Source of the DNA: Istiophorus platypterus
Lineage: Eukaryota > Chordata > Actinopteri > Istiophoriformes > Istiophoridae
Assembly (NCBI GenBank): GCA_016859345.1
Contig: CM029121.1
Span: 1,048,829 to 1,112,828 of the forward strand
DNA: 64,000 bases
Direction: 5' to 3'
Shown here: positions 34,914-47,400 of the stretch, piece by piece
Numbering within the stretch: the first letter of the stretch is position 1
Layout: each line of letters starts with the position of its first letter
Position numbers and translations under genes: made by a program
Notes under the pieces: generated by a model
What the model was told of the DNA's origin: nothing
Database searches by the model: none
Seen by the model: the letters and a program-made list of their open reading frames with translations, nothing else

Positions 34914-36807
34914 TTTTCAAATAGTTAATTAATAGTTTATTATGAGCGCATATGCCATTAGGATAATAAGGATTAAATTCTATTGTCACTATATGAGTTA
35001 TATACAGTGTATACTGACAAGATGGAAGAAGATATGTAAAGTTTATCTTTATCACTAGCTTGTTTTTCAGCTTAATAAACTGTTTTTCAGTTTAATATAC
35101 TGATGAGATTTTGAGGGAATGGTCCATATAAAACAAAGCAAGAAAGCAGCTTTTCTTATTCTGACTTCAGTAAAGACAGTCAAATAACAGTCCAATTTCA
35201 TTCATTCACACTGGTCATTTAAAATATTACCAGTATTAGAAGTTGCATCTGTAAATGTCGGAAGTTCTGAAAGTCTCAACAGCAAAATACATGGAAAAAA
35301 TTCCAGGGTTTGAATGTGTAAAAATTTCACTTCACGTTCCTCAAGAAAAGTCCTCCTGTCGATGACAGCAGGTCTCAAGTCGATGTTCAGATGCAAAGTT
35401 CAGATTCAAAGTGACTCAAAAAACAATAACAAATATAGCTTTCATTCAGTGAAATAAAAAATATAGACATAAAATGTACGTTTGACACAATTATTGGGAC
35501 ATTTGATGAATTCAAATTAGTTCCTCACACGAAATCCACAGCAAATGAGACTCACCTGTTTTCACATGACCATAATTAAGCAGTGGATAATGGTTTTACT
35601 GCATCGTAAGCAGCTGAATGTTTCGATAATAACATCTCTGATGTGCTTTTGTGTAGGGAGCACCATAAATGTTATCATCCAAAAAACATAAGAATTCCAC
35701 GGGCTACAAGACAATTGCCAAAATCTTCAAATCCCTGTTTCAACACTTCGAAATGTCAACAAGAGTTTTCATAGTCAAAAGAGGCGTTCAGATGTTTCCA
35801 GGACCTGAAGCTGAGAGGAAACTGAATGAGAGAACTCTGTGAAGGTTTATGTGGAAAAAACACCACACAAGACAACTGAAGAGTTTCAGGCTAGAGTGAA
35901 ATGTGTTACCCAGTGTCAGAAAACTAGGTTTGAGGTGAAGGTCTTTGTTCCTTCAGCAGGACAATGACCCAAAGCAAACATGGTTGAAAGGAAAAGATGG
36001 ACGGTTTTAAACTGGCCAGAAATGAGTCCTGACTTAAATCCCATCAAACACATTTGGAGAGAGCTGAAATCTGCCATTGGAACAAGGGCTTCTTCAAACT
36101 TTAAAAAGCTTGAACACATAGCACTGGAAGACTGGTAGAAACTACCAGCAGACAGGTGCAGGAGGCTTCTAGATGCCACAAGGATGTTTAGAAGCTCATT
36201 CTTGCCAAAAGTTCTGCAAAAAAATATTGGTGAAGGTTGCCAACAGTTGTGTCTGGGGTACTGTCTATGTTTGAGTTATTGCATTACTACGCAAGTTTTT
36301 TTTTTAAATTTATCTATTTATTTTTATTTTATTATGTTCAGTGACCTTGAACATTTTGATTATACGAAATTGGTTAATATTCATTTATTTCTGAAGATAT
36401 TCTAAATTGGGTGCCAATAATTTCAACCAGTACTGTATAAATCACAGAAAATACATTTTTGCAGAGTAATTCCAAGCACAGAAAATTAAACTAAAATATA
36501 CATATTCACTATAAGTACTTGTGTAGGAAACCCACACATATAAAGATATAACATTAATAGTCAACCTTGTCTCCTGCATTTGGCCACAAGTTCTCATTCA
36601 CATTACACCTCATGTTCTGCCTCCATTACACCAGGGAAAGAAATTTTCTGCACTGCTGATGTCCTGGGAACATTTTTGCACCCTGAAGCTTCTTGTTGTC
36701 TCAAACATTTGGAAATTTCACAAAATTACATTCAGCTCTATGGTTATTAAATAACAATAACTTGCAACTTACCTTTTCTACAAACCATTTTTATTTTCAA
36801 ATAGTTA
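34914..36807. repeat. Tandem duplication, copy 1 (with transposon insert)
   Basis: The left block (34914-35317) and right block (36434-36807) are almost identical to 36794-37194 and 37192-37565. Here they are separated by about 1.1 kb containing a Tc1-like element. The blocks differ by only about three bases of indel that I can see. Confidence 0.9.
35460..36440 (+). mobile_element. Decayed Tc1-like DNA transposon
   Basis: Plus-strand fragments match Tc1 transposase: QQDNDPK (from 35954) and WPEMSPDLNPIKHIWRELK (from 36013). The two are one frame apart, and the catalytic Asp-to-Glu spacing is about 34, as in DD34E enzymes. The right end is ccaataatttcaaccagtac, and a partly matching inverted copy lies near 35475-35500. 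Non-functional. Confidence 0.8.
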
Positions 36808-37565
36808 ATTAATAGTTTATTATGAGCGCATATGCCATTAGGATAATAAGGATTAAATTCTATTGTCACTATATGAGTTATATACAGTGTATACTGACAA
36901 GATGGAAGAAGATATGTAAAGTTTATCTTTATCACTAGCTTGTTTTTCAGCTTAATAAGTTTTTCAGTTTAATATACTGATGAGATTTTGAGGGAATGGT
37001 CCATATAAAACAAAGCAAGAAAGCAGCTTTTCTTATTCTGACTTCAGTAAAGACAGTCAAATAACAGTCCAATTTCATTCATTCACACTGGTCATTTAAA
37101 ATATTACCAGTATTAGAAGTTGCATCTGTAAATGTCGGAAGTTCTGAAAGTCTCAACAGCAAAATACATGGAAAAAATTCCAGGGTTTGAATGTATAAAT
37201 CACAGAAAATACATTTTTGCAGAGTAATTCCAAGCACAGAAAATTAAACTAAAATATACATATTCACTATAAGTACTTGTGTAGGAAACCCACACATATA
37301 AAGATATAACATTAATAGTCAACCTTGTCTCCTGCATTTGGCCACAAGTTCTCATTCACATTACACCTCATGTTCTGCCTCCATTACACCAGGGAAAGAA
37401 ATTTTCTGCACTGCTGATGTCCTGGGAACATTTTTGCACCCTGAAGCTTCTTGTTGTCTCAAACATTTGGAAATTTCACAAAATTACATTCAGCTCTATG
37501 GTTATTAAATAACAATAACTTGCAACTTACCTTTTCTACAAACCATTTTTATTTTCAAATAGTTA
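36794..37565. repeat. Tandem duplication, copy 2 (no insert)
   Basis: The same two blocks joined directly at tttgaatgtataaatcac. The copies meet at the short shared sequence ttttcaaatagtta. Confidence 0.9.
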
Positions 37566-37634
37566 CCACCAGGGAAAAAACTGAGAGTTATTGATCTTTT
37601 GAAAGAAAAATGAAACAATGAAATAGAGATCAGG

Positions 37635-38419
37635 TAGTTACACCAAGCACTCTTTATTATCTCAATTCATAAGAAGTTCACAAAGGAATTATATGAAAGC
37701 TACACACATCATCTCCTTTCATAAGTCGCCAGTTTTCATTCATTTGACTTCACTTTCAAAGATACAACATGAACATTACCACACAGAAAAACTAATGTTA
37801 CAATGAAAGAACTACACAGCAGAAACAGCTTTTCTGTCATCAAACACACACAACAGCCTGCAGGCCGTGCTCCTTTATCAGGGTTGGGGTTTTGTGAGAT
37901 GAATTCAACTCCCTGGCAGATGAACAAACTACTGTCCTGCAGTCAAACTGCTGAATTGTAGTTACTGCTAGATAAATACCATCTAAGCATCAGTGTTGAA
38001 GTTTGATCACAGACTGAATGCTGAAATACTAAACACTACACTGGCTGCCTATGAGGACCTTTCAGAGTAAATGTTACAACGTTACATCTTATCCGTCATA
38101 AAGGAGTCATATGGTTCACCTTCACTCTACCTGCCCTAGCCAGTCCGGTTTAGTTAATTGTTTCTTACATTAACTAGAGGGCGAAAGGGAGAAAGAACCC
38201 TGAGAATAACGTTCACAAGTTTGAGTATTTCCATATTTGTGACATACTGAAAACACCTTTTTTAAATCTGAAATAAATAGAAAATCCTTTGGGGAACATT
38301 ATATTCTTGTCATCTTTTAGTAAAAAAGTGAAAAAAATGTCACAATTGGAAAACTAAACTGTACAGATCATAAATCCTTCCACCGTTAAGACGTGGACGG
38401 GTGAATTTCTACTGAGTCC
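37635..38419 (-). other. plcg2: Likely plcg2 3' UTR
   Basis: No coding continues past the TGA at 38420. The UTR is assigned up to just past the AATAAA. The end is inferred. Confidence 0.45.
37653..37658 (-). promoter_or_regulatory. plcg2: Candidate plcg2 poly(A) signal
   Basis: TTTATT on the plus strand reads AATAAA on the minus strand, about 760 nt after the plcg2 stop and just inside unique DNA next to the tandem duplication. Confidence 0.5.
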
Positions 38420-38459
38420 TCATGAGTAGAACTTACTGTTTATCTTCTTTTCCTTTGTC
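38420..38459 (-). CDS. plcg2: plcg2 last exon with stop
   Basis: Completes Arg, then TKEKKINSKFYS and TGA. The ending NSKFYS is the PLCG2 hallmark. Acceptor gcaccccag. Confidence 0.94.
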
Positions 38460-41400
38460 CTGGGGTGCAATGACAAGACAGTAGAAATAATTAGCGACCT
38501 ACCAGATTTCACCCCCCCCCAACACACACAAATACACAAACACATACACACACAGCGAGTATGATGCTTACCGGTGCTTCTCGCTGGTGCTGAACTCTCT
38601 CATTAGGTGGTTTTGTTGGCGGGGGAGGGCAGAGCGCTGAATGTTGGTGTGTGTGTCATACAGGAAGGGTTCACTACTGAGCTCCGCCTGCTTTTTCCTC
38701 AGCTGGCTGGAGGATGAGTAGAGCTCCTCCTCTGCTTTCTGAATGAAAAGAGCCATGTGATCACGGTAACAGAAATACTTCCATACTGGTGTCAGACTGC
38801 AGATACAGGTAACAGGTGTGTGTGTGTGTGTGTGTTTGTGTGTGTGTGCCTGCGTATGTTCTTCTAACCCCTGCTTGCTGCACACTGATGTAGACCAGTA
38901 GAGAGGCTAACTCCAACTTTTCACTGTAGCCATTCTTTAGAGGTACAGAGCGGTAACCTGTTGAAACAATAGAAAAAACATTCAATCCATTCTGTGTGCA
39001 CAAAGTTAAGGCTGGAAACCATAATGCAATTTCAACCAGTCATATCAAACTGCGAAATTAATAGAACCACACTGATGTTTTTTAATTGTAATTTATTACA
39101 ATTCAGTATAATTCCGATTGAATTTACATTACTGCTGCAGGTACAGATAAACCTTTTAGAACCCAAAATCTAATCACCCTTCTCTACATTTGAAAAAAAA
39201 ACAACACATGCTCTAAACCATTTATCAAATATTTTGATTTGCAGATGACAACTTGTATTTTTTATAGTATAATCAATAGACCATACAACTGTACATCAAT
39301 CAAAACTGATGCTACAGGAGTAACACCCTCTGCTTTAATTATTATGATTACTGCTGTTACCATTTCATTTAGTCCTGTTAGTAATATTATCTGTCCTGTT
39401 AGTGTAACTAACAATTCATCTTCATCTCAAACAAAATCATTGCATTTAATATTTTGTGCACAATCCTTTTCAGTCAGTGACTGCCTGAAGTCTCTGACCC
39501 AAAGACATCAGCAGACACTTTCTATCTTTCCTGGTGACTCTCCCAGAGCTTCACTTCATCTCTTGCTTGTTGTGGGGTCTCTCTGCCTTTAGTCTGGTCT
39601 TCACCCAGTGGATGCTGCTCAGTTGGACTGAAATCAGGTGACTGAATTAGTAAGTTAAATATATTTCCCTTCCTTACCCTGAAAGATCTGTGTTTTTTGC
39701 TTTGCTGATATTTAGGGTCATTGTCCTGCTGAATGATGAAATGTCATCAGATGAGTTTTGATGCATTTGGCTGAATCTGATCTAACAGTATGCTCTTATA
39801 AACCTCTGTATTCATTCTCTTGCCTTTGTTAGCAGCAAAATCATCAGTAAATGCCGATGTGTCAGTTCTGTCGGCAGTCGTACCTGCCTGAGCCATGACA
39901 GAACAACCACCATGTTTGACGGATGAGGTTTTGGCTTTGGGTCATGAGCTGCTCCTTTTTTTTCCCCCCAAATGTTCCTCGTTCAATCATTTTGATAGAA
40001 GTTGATTTCTGTTTCATCAGTCTATAGAACTTTGTTCCAGAACTCTGCTGGTCTTTTTTTGTGTGTTTCGGTAAACTTCTGTTTATGAGGTTTACCAGGG
40101 GTTTCATCTTGTGGTGAATCCTCTGAGGTACTGGTCATGAAGTCTTTTCTTGATTGTTGAAAAGGAAACATGTCCAGTTACATCCTGGAAAGCATTCTTG
40201 ACTTAATGTTCAGGCATAAAGGGATTTTTCTTCACCAAGCAAATGATTTTCTGTGCATCCACAAGACTTGTGCTCCTCGGTCTAGTTTTCCTGTAATCAC
40301 TTGCTTTTGAGAACATACCCAACTGTTTATTTTGGCTAACCAATTACCTTTGGTATCTCCTGTGCTAGATTTTTTTCTTTTTTGAGCCTCATTATTTCTT
40401 CACTTGTATGGTCACCTCCTTACTCCTCATATTAAGAGACAGCTCCACCTCAATCTAAATTGCAGCTCTCAGCTCTCAAATCAACTCTGAACCATGTGTG
40501 GCCTTTTATTTTACTCGAACAACCACTGAAATAACACACAACTGCCAAAGAAACATTCATTGGCAGTTTATTGACTGTAAAGGATTTTCACTAAATAATA
40601 AATATAGTGATTTTATTTGAAGTCATGTGTATCTGTCCAATTATGTTTGAAACCTTAAACTTTGGGCCCTGTGTGTTTAAAGGGCTTGTCCCACACAGCT
40701 CTTCCCACACAGCTTTTTCTATATTGATGTAAACCTCCACAAATTATAGCTGAGACACAGTATTTTAATGTAGAATCTATTATATCATTTCAACTTCAAT
40801 ATGCTGAAGCTCAGAGCCTGAAGAACAAAAAATGTCTGAATTTCCAAATACTTTCAGCCTTGACTGTACATGATATGTAGAAGTTGGTACTTTTTGGTTA
40901 ATGTATTCCCACTATGTGTCCAATGATGGAGTATTTGACCTCGATGGTTTTTTCTTTACTGAACATTTATGCTGTCTACTGTATATGGAATCCAAATTGT
41001 CTCAAAAGAAGTACAAGAGAGCATAGAAATGACAGGTAAGTGGAGTGTACAAAAATCTTGTTTCTCGAGTATGAATATGTCATGTACTGTCCTTGCTTAA
41101 TAATAACAGCTACATGAGCTTCATGGGAACAGCTGTTCACTAGCTCTGGCCCTCTGTGCTATATGTATGTGTTCCCACCTGAGCGGATGCCTTTGACAGG
41201 AAATGTGGCCTGAGCCAGGAAGTTGGGGTCTGAGAACATGTCCTCCTCATTGACCACAAAGCGCAAGAAGGTTAGCTCAGGCTCGTACACGGTGAAGACT
41301 ACAGGCTCTGCCGGGGCTTTCCATACCGGGTTCAGACCATTATCACCTGCAGTCCGTAGAATGACAGCACGTTCACATGATTACAAAGATTCAACAGGGG

Positions 41401-44400
41401 AAATCTGCCATCCTACAAAGCCTTTAATTGTACGGTTCTCTCAGTTAGCCCCCCTTACGGTAGACAATGGACTTGAACTTCTCCTCTGTATGTCCACATA
41501 TCTCGATCTCAACGAATGGACTGGCAATGCTGCGGCCGGGCTTAGGAAGATGTCTAGCAGCAATCACCTGCAGAAGACAAAACCAGCTGCTGTTATAAAG
41601 TTCTATTCAGACCAACAAGCAAAACATCAGTACACTGATATTCATCCAGTTTTATTCATTCTTTTACAAAATAAACTTATTGAACTTAATGTGTCTTTTT
41701 TAAATATATGTCTGTTTTAAATGTGACAATGTTTTGGTAATTTGGTACTGAATTAAGGATCTGAACAGATTTCAGGTTTGATTTTTAATATATTTGTAAA
41801 AATGTATAAAAACATTGTTTCACTTGTCATTACAGATTATTAAGTGTAGATTGATGGGCAAAAATAAATTTTAGACAAATAAATTTTGTCAACTTTGTGG
41901 AGTCTACAACACAATAATGTGCACAAAATGACTACTTTCTGAAGCTACTGTATGCTACTGTATGCATTAGCCAGTTTTTATTGTGTATGTGTTTGAATAC
42001 AGACATACCCTGACCACAATGCTGTACTTAACCTTCTTCTTCTCCTGGTGTGGGTCAAAGGTATCATAGCGCATGAGCTCTGGCTGCAGCACGTAGCCTG
42101 TATTTCCATTCAGACTGAAGAGGGCACTGTTCAGCTGGGTGTATTTATCTAGGTGGACAGGTACACATCATTTGAACCCCTGTCCAACATGTGTTTCATA
42201 CCACTTAGCTGAAAATATCTTGCCTCTTGGCTGCCAGTATTGACATTTTTGTAAAGAGGAAGTCAAACATTCCTTATAAGAACAGATGATGGAAGTAAAC
42301 AGGTTGTTACAGCTGGTCACATCAATCCAGATAAATAATTAGCAAATATCTGCATGGCCTGTCTTTGTCCCCTTCTTTCATCTCAGAAACCTCACTCTTC
42401 CTCTGGGCATTGCATTTTCATGAAAAGTTTCCAGACTTTGCCACTTCTCATCTGTGCACTAGTTGGGGAAAGGGGACTGAAGGGGGGAGGGGGGGTTATC
42501 AAACACCAAAACATAATTTTTACATTATTTTATTCTCTGTGAATTGCAATTGCAGTGACTAGAAGGTTTGCTTTGCTTTGCTTACTTTGCTAGATGGAGA
42601 TTATTTGCATAGACTTTGTATCTATGCCATAACTCCTTAAATGAATAGGTGGAAATTTTGGCAAAGTCCTGAAGTCTTGCTGTCAACTTGAGGTGGCCAG
42701 GCAATCACCAGAAACCCAATGACTGTATCTCTTGACATGAAAGTGATTCATAGTTTTTCTTAAAAGGTCTTAAAAGGTTTTGCATACAACTATCAATCCT
42801 GTTTTGGCCTCATCAAATTTGTTTGCCTCTGTTGTCATGACAAACATGCAATTCTCTGACTAACTGTCCAATCACACCAGAAATAGCACAGTGAACCTAA
42901 TATACACATTCTTGTGAAATAAATAGGTAGTGCTGGGCACTTAATGACTTAATGATTATTTATGGGCTGTATATTTGCAGTACAAGTGTTAATGTGCCGG
43001 CTGGGTCTAGTTTTGTTTAGGGTCACATGGACATAAAAAGTATAGCTTTATAGACCTGTTTTACTGCAGACATTTTGACTTTTCATGCAATGCACTGGTC
43101 TATGATAGGTAGAAATGATAGGTACATCTGTTCCAGGCCCCTGGCATTCTGCATGCCAGCTCAATGACATGGCGTACTGGGACACTTGAAAAGAATCGTT
43201 TATGTTATTTGTAACACCTGTGCTTTTTCTGCCTTGACAAGTCAAAATGTCAACTGTGAAAATGGTCTGTTGGCATTGGTTGCCTTTGGGCAAACGAGAG
43301 TCCTAATTTCGGTTTCTCTGTCAAGGATAAAATGTGTCACACTTCTCCAAAGAAAAGTGTAAACCACTGCAGCTGAATCCACTGATTACAGCAGGATATA
43401 ATAAAATCTTATAATAAAATATAATTTATTTTATAAAATGAATTTGAGAGTACAAGAGCATAAGTAATGTATGAATCTGCAGCATTTTCTTCTACAGTTG
43501 TCCCTTCTGGGATCGCAGCCCAGATAAACTACTGTACCTGCAGTCTGGAAGTTGAGAGCCACCATGTGACAGCCAGTGGCCCACAGTGGATAAGGGTCAT
43601 AGTTGGAGGATTCTACACGCTGGCCTTTTGGATAGATACGACTCAGAGCCTTGCGATTGTACTGCAAGAAGTCTTTGGTGCGGCTCTTGCCTGGTGTCTT
43701 GTTCTCAACGAAGGAGCGGACTTCTTTATAGCTGTGACTATCTGTAGGGACAGAGTCAATTGGGAGGTACAGGGTCAGCTAATAATGGTTCTGTTTCAAG
43801 CCATATCAGTTGATTCCAACAGGCCAATAAACTAGCCTGAAACTATGGATACCTGGTGGTTATACTGACTATGTTTAGCTTAACATGCTGTAAGCTGGTT
43901 GCTGATAGTTGGCTGTTGGTTAACAAGTTGTTAGCTAATTGTGGAAACTGGTAATGGTCAAGTCATCACCAGCATCCTGCCTTGTTTCTTGCTGAGGTGA
44001 GATACCTGAGGAGGATTGGTTTGTGATTGTTAGGTCAAGAATGCCACCAGGTAACCGAACATGTTGTTAGCTGTTTTTTTTAATAGCTGTCAAGTTGATA
44101 GCTTGATGATGATGTTAGCTGGTCATGATGATGACACTTGAACACACTGCAGAGCCTTCTCAGTGTATTGGGCCCACTACACGTAACTGTAAGATATTCA
44201 GACATTATTTGTGCTCAGATAATTCTGATGCTACTAACTCTAATATAGGATATATGTAGTTTTTTTCATTACTGAAGGTTAGGGGATTTGTGGTTCAGCT
44301 ATACATCTTATATTCAGCTTATGAATTCAGAGAATACAAAGATAAGGCCATGTTTAACCTCACTTTAGCATAAGTCTTTCATTATTTTGATAGTAAAGCT

Positions 44401-47400
44401 GGAACCAGCTTGCTCTAAAGCTTTATATTAACAGTGTAGGCTGTTTTTATGGTGCCTATTTCCAGTCAGGCTGCCGTAAAGGTCTTTGTGTTTAGTATGT
44501 GTATCTACATGTGTTTACCAAAGCGGTCCTTCTCCTTGCTACGTGGCTGACAGTAGACCACCAGGTCTGACATCTCCATAGCAACCTCTGCCTTCCTCTC
44601 CACTTCGACTTGCTGTCTCATCTGAGATTGGACAGAAAGCACAGCGATGCTGACGGACAAATTAAACAACCCTTTGTGATTATAAAGTATGTAGTCCCTT
44701 TCAATCATATACCTTGCGTAGATTTAGTCTGACTTAATGTTACATGGATTTGCCATTATGTAAAACCACAATGTGAGCTTATTGACATCGAGAAGAAACT
44801 TACTTACCAGACTTACCAGCACAAATAATTCTTGTGTCATAACATAGTTTAATGTCCCCTCTAGCTTTCAAGTAATTGAGGTGGGCTCTTCCTCCATTAC
44901 ATACATCATATTATACAATGACATACTAACCTCTTGTTCCCTGTTGTACTGCTTGCTCATTTCTCTCTGAGTAATGTCCCAGGCCACCTGGTACCATTCA
45001 AACAGCTCCTCCACAGAGCTTGCTGCCAGGTCAAAATGCAGACTGTCCTGCTCCATATCCTGCAGGGTCAACACATGGGGCTTCCCATTTTTACCATTCT
45101 TCACTAGAAATGGGAGGGGGAGTGATATAGAGCATACAAAAATTTGAATTAATGCATATTATTAGCTGCTAGGAAGTGCAAAGTGAACACTTATGTCTGC
45201 ACTCCACCTCAGAGTTATGTCAATGTAAAACATCCATCACACACCAAACTTGTACTCACAGTTTTGGATGTAGCACTTGGAGATGTCCACAACACCCTTA
45301 CATAGTTCACCTAGTGGGTTGTCTTCCATGTCCTTTTTAGTACACATTACAAAGGCACACTGATTATTTTAATTCAGCTTCTATGCTGACTGACCTCCAA
45401 TTACTTCTGAAATAAACTCTAATCTTTACCTGTCCCTTGATGTCAGGTTGGATGTTGTTAGACATTTCCTCTACATAGTTAGATGGAAAGAACAGTTGCA
45501 ACTTTCCACCATGGTCCCCTTTCCACCTGTAGTGAGCAGAATGAGTAAGACAATATGAACAGTCGGTTTGTTATTTGTGTGTTTTGCAGTTGGGCATGTT
45601 AGCCACATAAAGCAGATAAACATGACTCAGGGACCTAAAGTGACTAGTCCCTAAGATATCGCAAAGACTCAATACCAGCTCTTGTTATAGCATCGTGTTT
45701 CTCAACAGGGGCGTCACCCCAGGGAGCATTCAGAATCCAACAGGGGTTGCTGGAGGAATTATTTTTTATAAAAAAGAATTTACACGAAAGATTCACCATG
45801 AGACATGCTGAAACTTGAAACTTCTTGCATAAGAATATCCGCTGGAGCACCAGAAACAGCCAGTCTATAACAATGCATTTGGACAAGACAGTGCGTTTTT
45901 TCCATAGCAACAACTCTACTTCAGTGTTTCTTCAATTTTCTGCAGCACAGTACCATGATGCCTTTACAGGAATAATCCATAAAATTTTACCAACATAACG
46001 TTTACTATGTCAACCACTTCCTTGGTATTCCCGTAGAAGGAAATTAAGAGTTTCTACTTCTTTAAAGTATTTCTCTTGAGGATACACCATGAATGCCATG
46101 TTGTCACTGTGCTTACAGGTTTACAAGACAAATATTTGACTGTCAGATTTTTTAGTGTCTACCATCCAGACATAAACTATAACATTATTCAATTGAAGTA
46201 GCTTGATTCATATGACTGTTCACAATACAATGTTGACAACGCATATAAACAAAAAATATAATCACAACAAATAATAAAAAAAAATTCTTAAGCATATTCT
46301 AAAGCCAGACACCTGCCACCTGACAAGCTGAGTCACAGTGCAATTAGCCAGCTTGATTCCTGCTGAGAAGGGGGAGTTTATACTGCTGCAACTTCTCTCT
46401 GCAGTGTTATAAAACTGTTTTGTCTAGTCTTGAACTTTAAAGTCTTCATTAAACATGTTTAATAAGTCTATGAATCAAAGGAAATATGAAATCATAAAAC
46501 ATGGGACATTAACAAAGTTTAATTTGCCTGAAATAGCACAAACAATGGCTGACCAAACTCCATTCAAAAATTTGCTAAATTAATCTCGTCCTGTTTAATG
46601 CCAGTAACTTATGTGGGGTTTGGGGATTTTTTGCTTGTTTTTCAGAGACAACCACCTCTGAAAACAACACTCTACTACAGATGGCCTACGTCTGCAATGG
46701 GCCCTCCAACTATCAGGCTGAGGAATTTTTGTTTTCCAAATACCTCAAAACAGGTATCAAGAGCCCAGAATATTTTTAATGCACTGTATAAGCAACTAAA
46801 GGAGAAGTCATTGCACTGCTGGTGCCCACTCCATGAGTTGGCTGTTACCGTGGTTTCACCACTCTGACAAAAGAGTAAGTCCTACATATCCTCACAGTCC
46901 ACTGTGTCTTGCACCGCCACAACCTTGCAGCAAAATCTGAAAGTCCACCACTCCATGAGTCTCTCAGTGTTGCAGTCAAGATAATAAACCAAATAGAAGT
47001 CAAAATAGAAGTTCTGAATGACGTCGGAGCATCTTCTTCTCCACTCTACATACTGTACACTGGCTCCCATGAGGAAACTACCTTGCTCATTTTTGTGAAC
47101 TGTTTGAAAGCATCCTCCTGGAGGAGGCAGATGCAGCTTTTGGGGAACAGGTGTCATACCAGCTACATCATAGACTTCTTTGAAAAGTTAAAAAAACTCA
47201 TGCTAGAGCTTCAAAGAAAGGGGGTTACACTGGTCCACTGCATGGTGGTTATTCACAGTCCCTAGGAAACTAATGATAATGATATTCCAACTGTCTAGTA
47301 AAATCAGTTCAGTTATTCATAGACGTGATTTTTAGCAATATAACAAAGAATAATAATCATGATGGGAATATAATAGTACTACTTCTATTATTATTATTAT

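Noticed and set aside
34813..36935. Two nearly identical minus-strand frames (34813-35055 and 36747-36935)
   Set aside because: Identical because they lie in the tandem duplication; AT-rich, with no protein resemblance.
41223..41720. 165-codon plus-strand frame
   Set aside because: Antisense shadow of plcg2 C2-domain exons.
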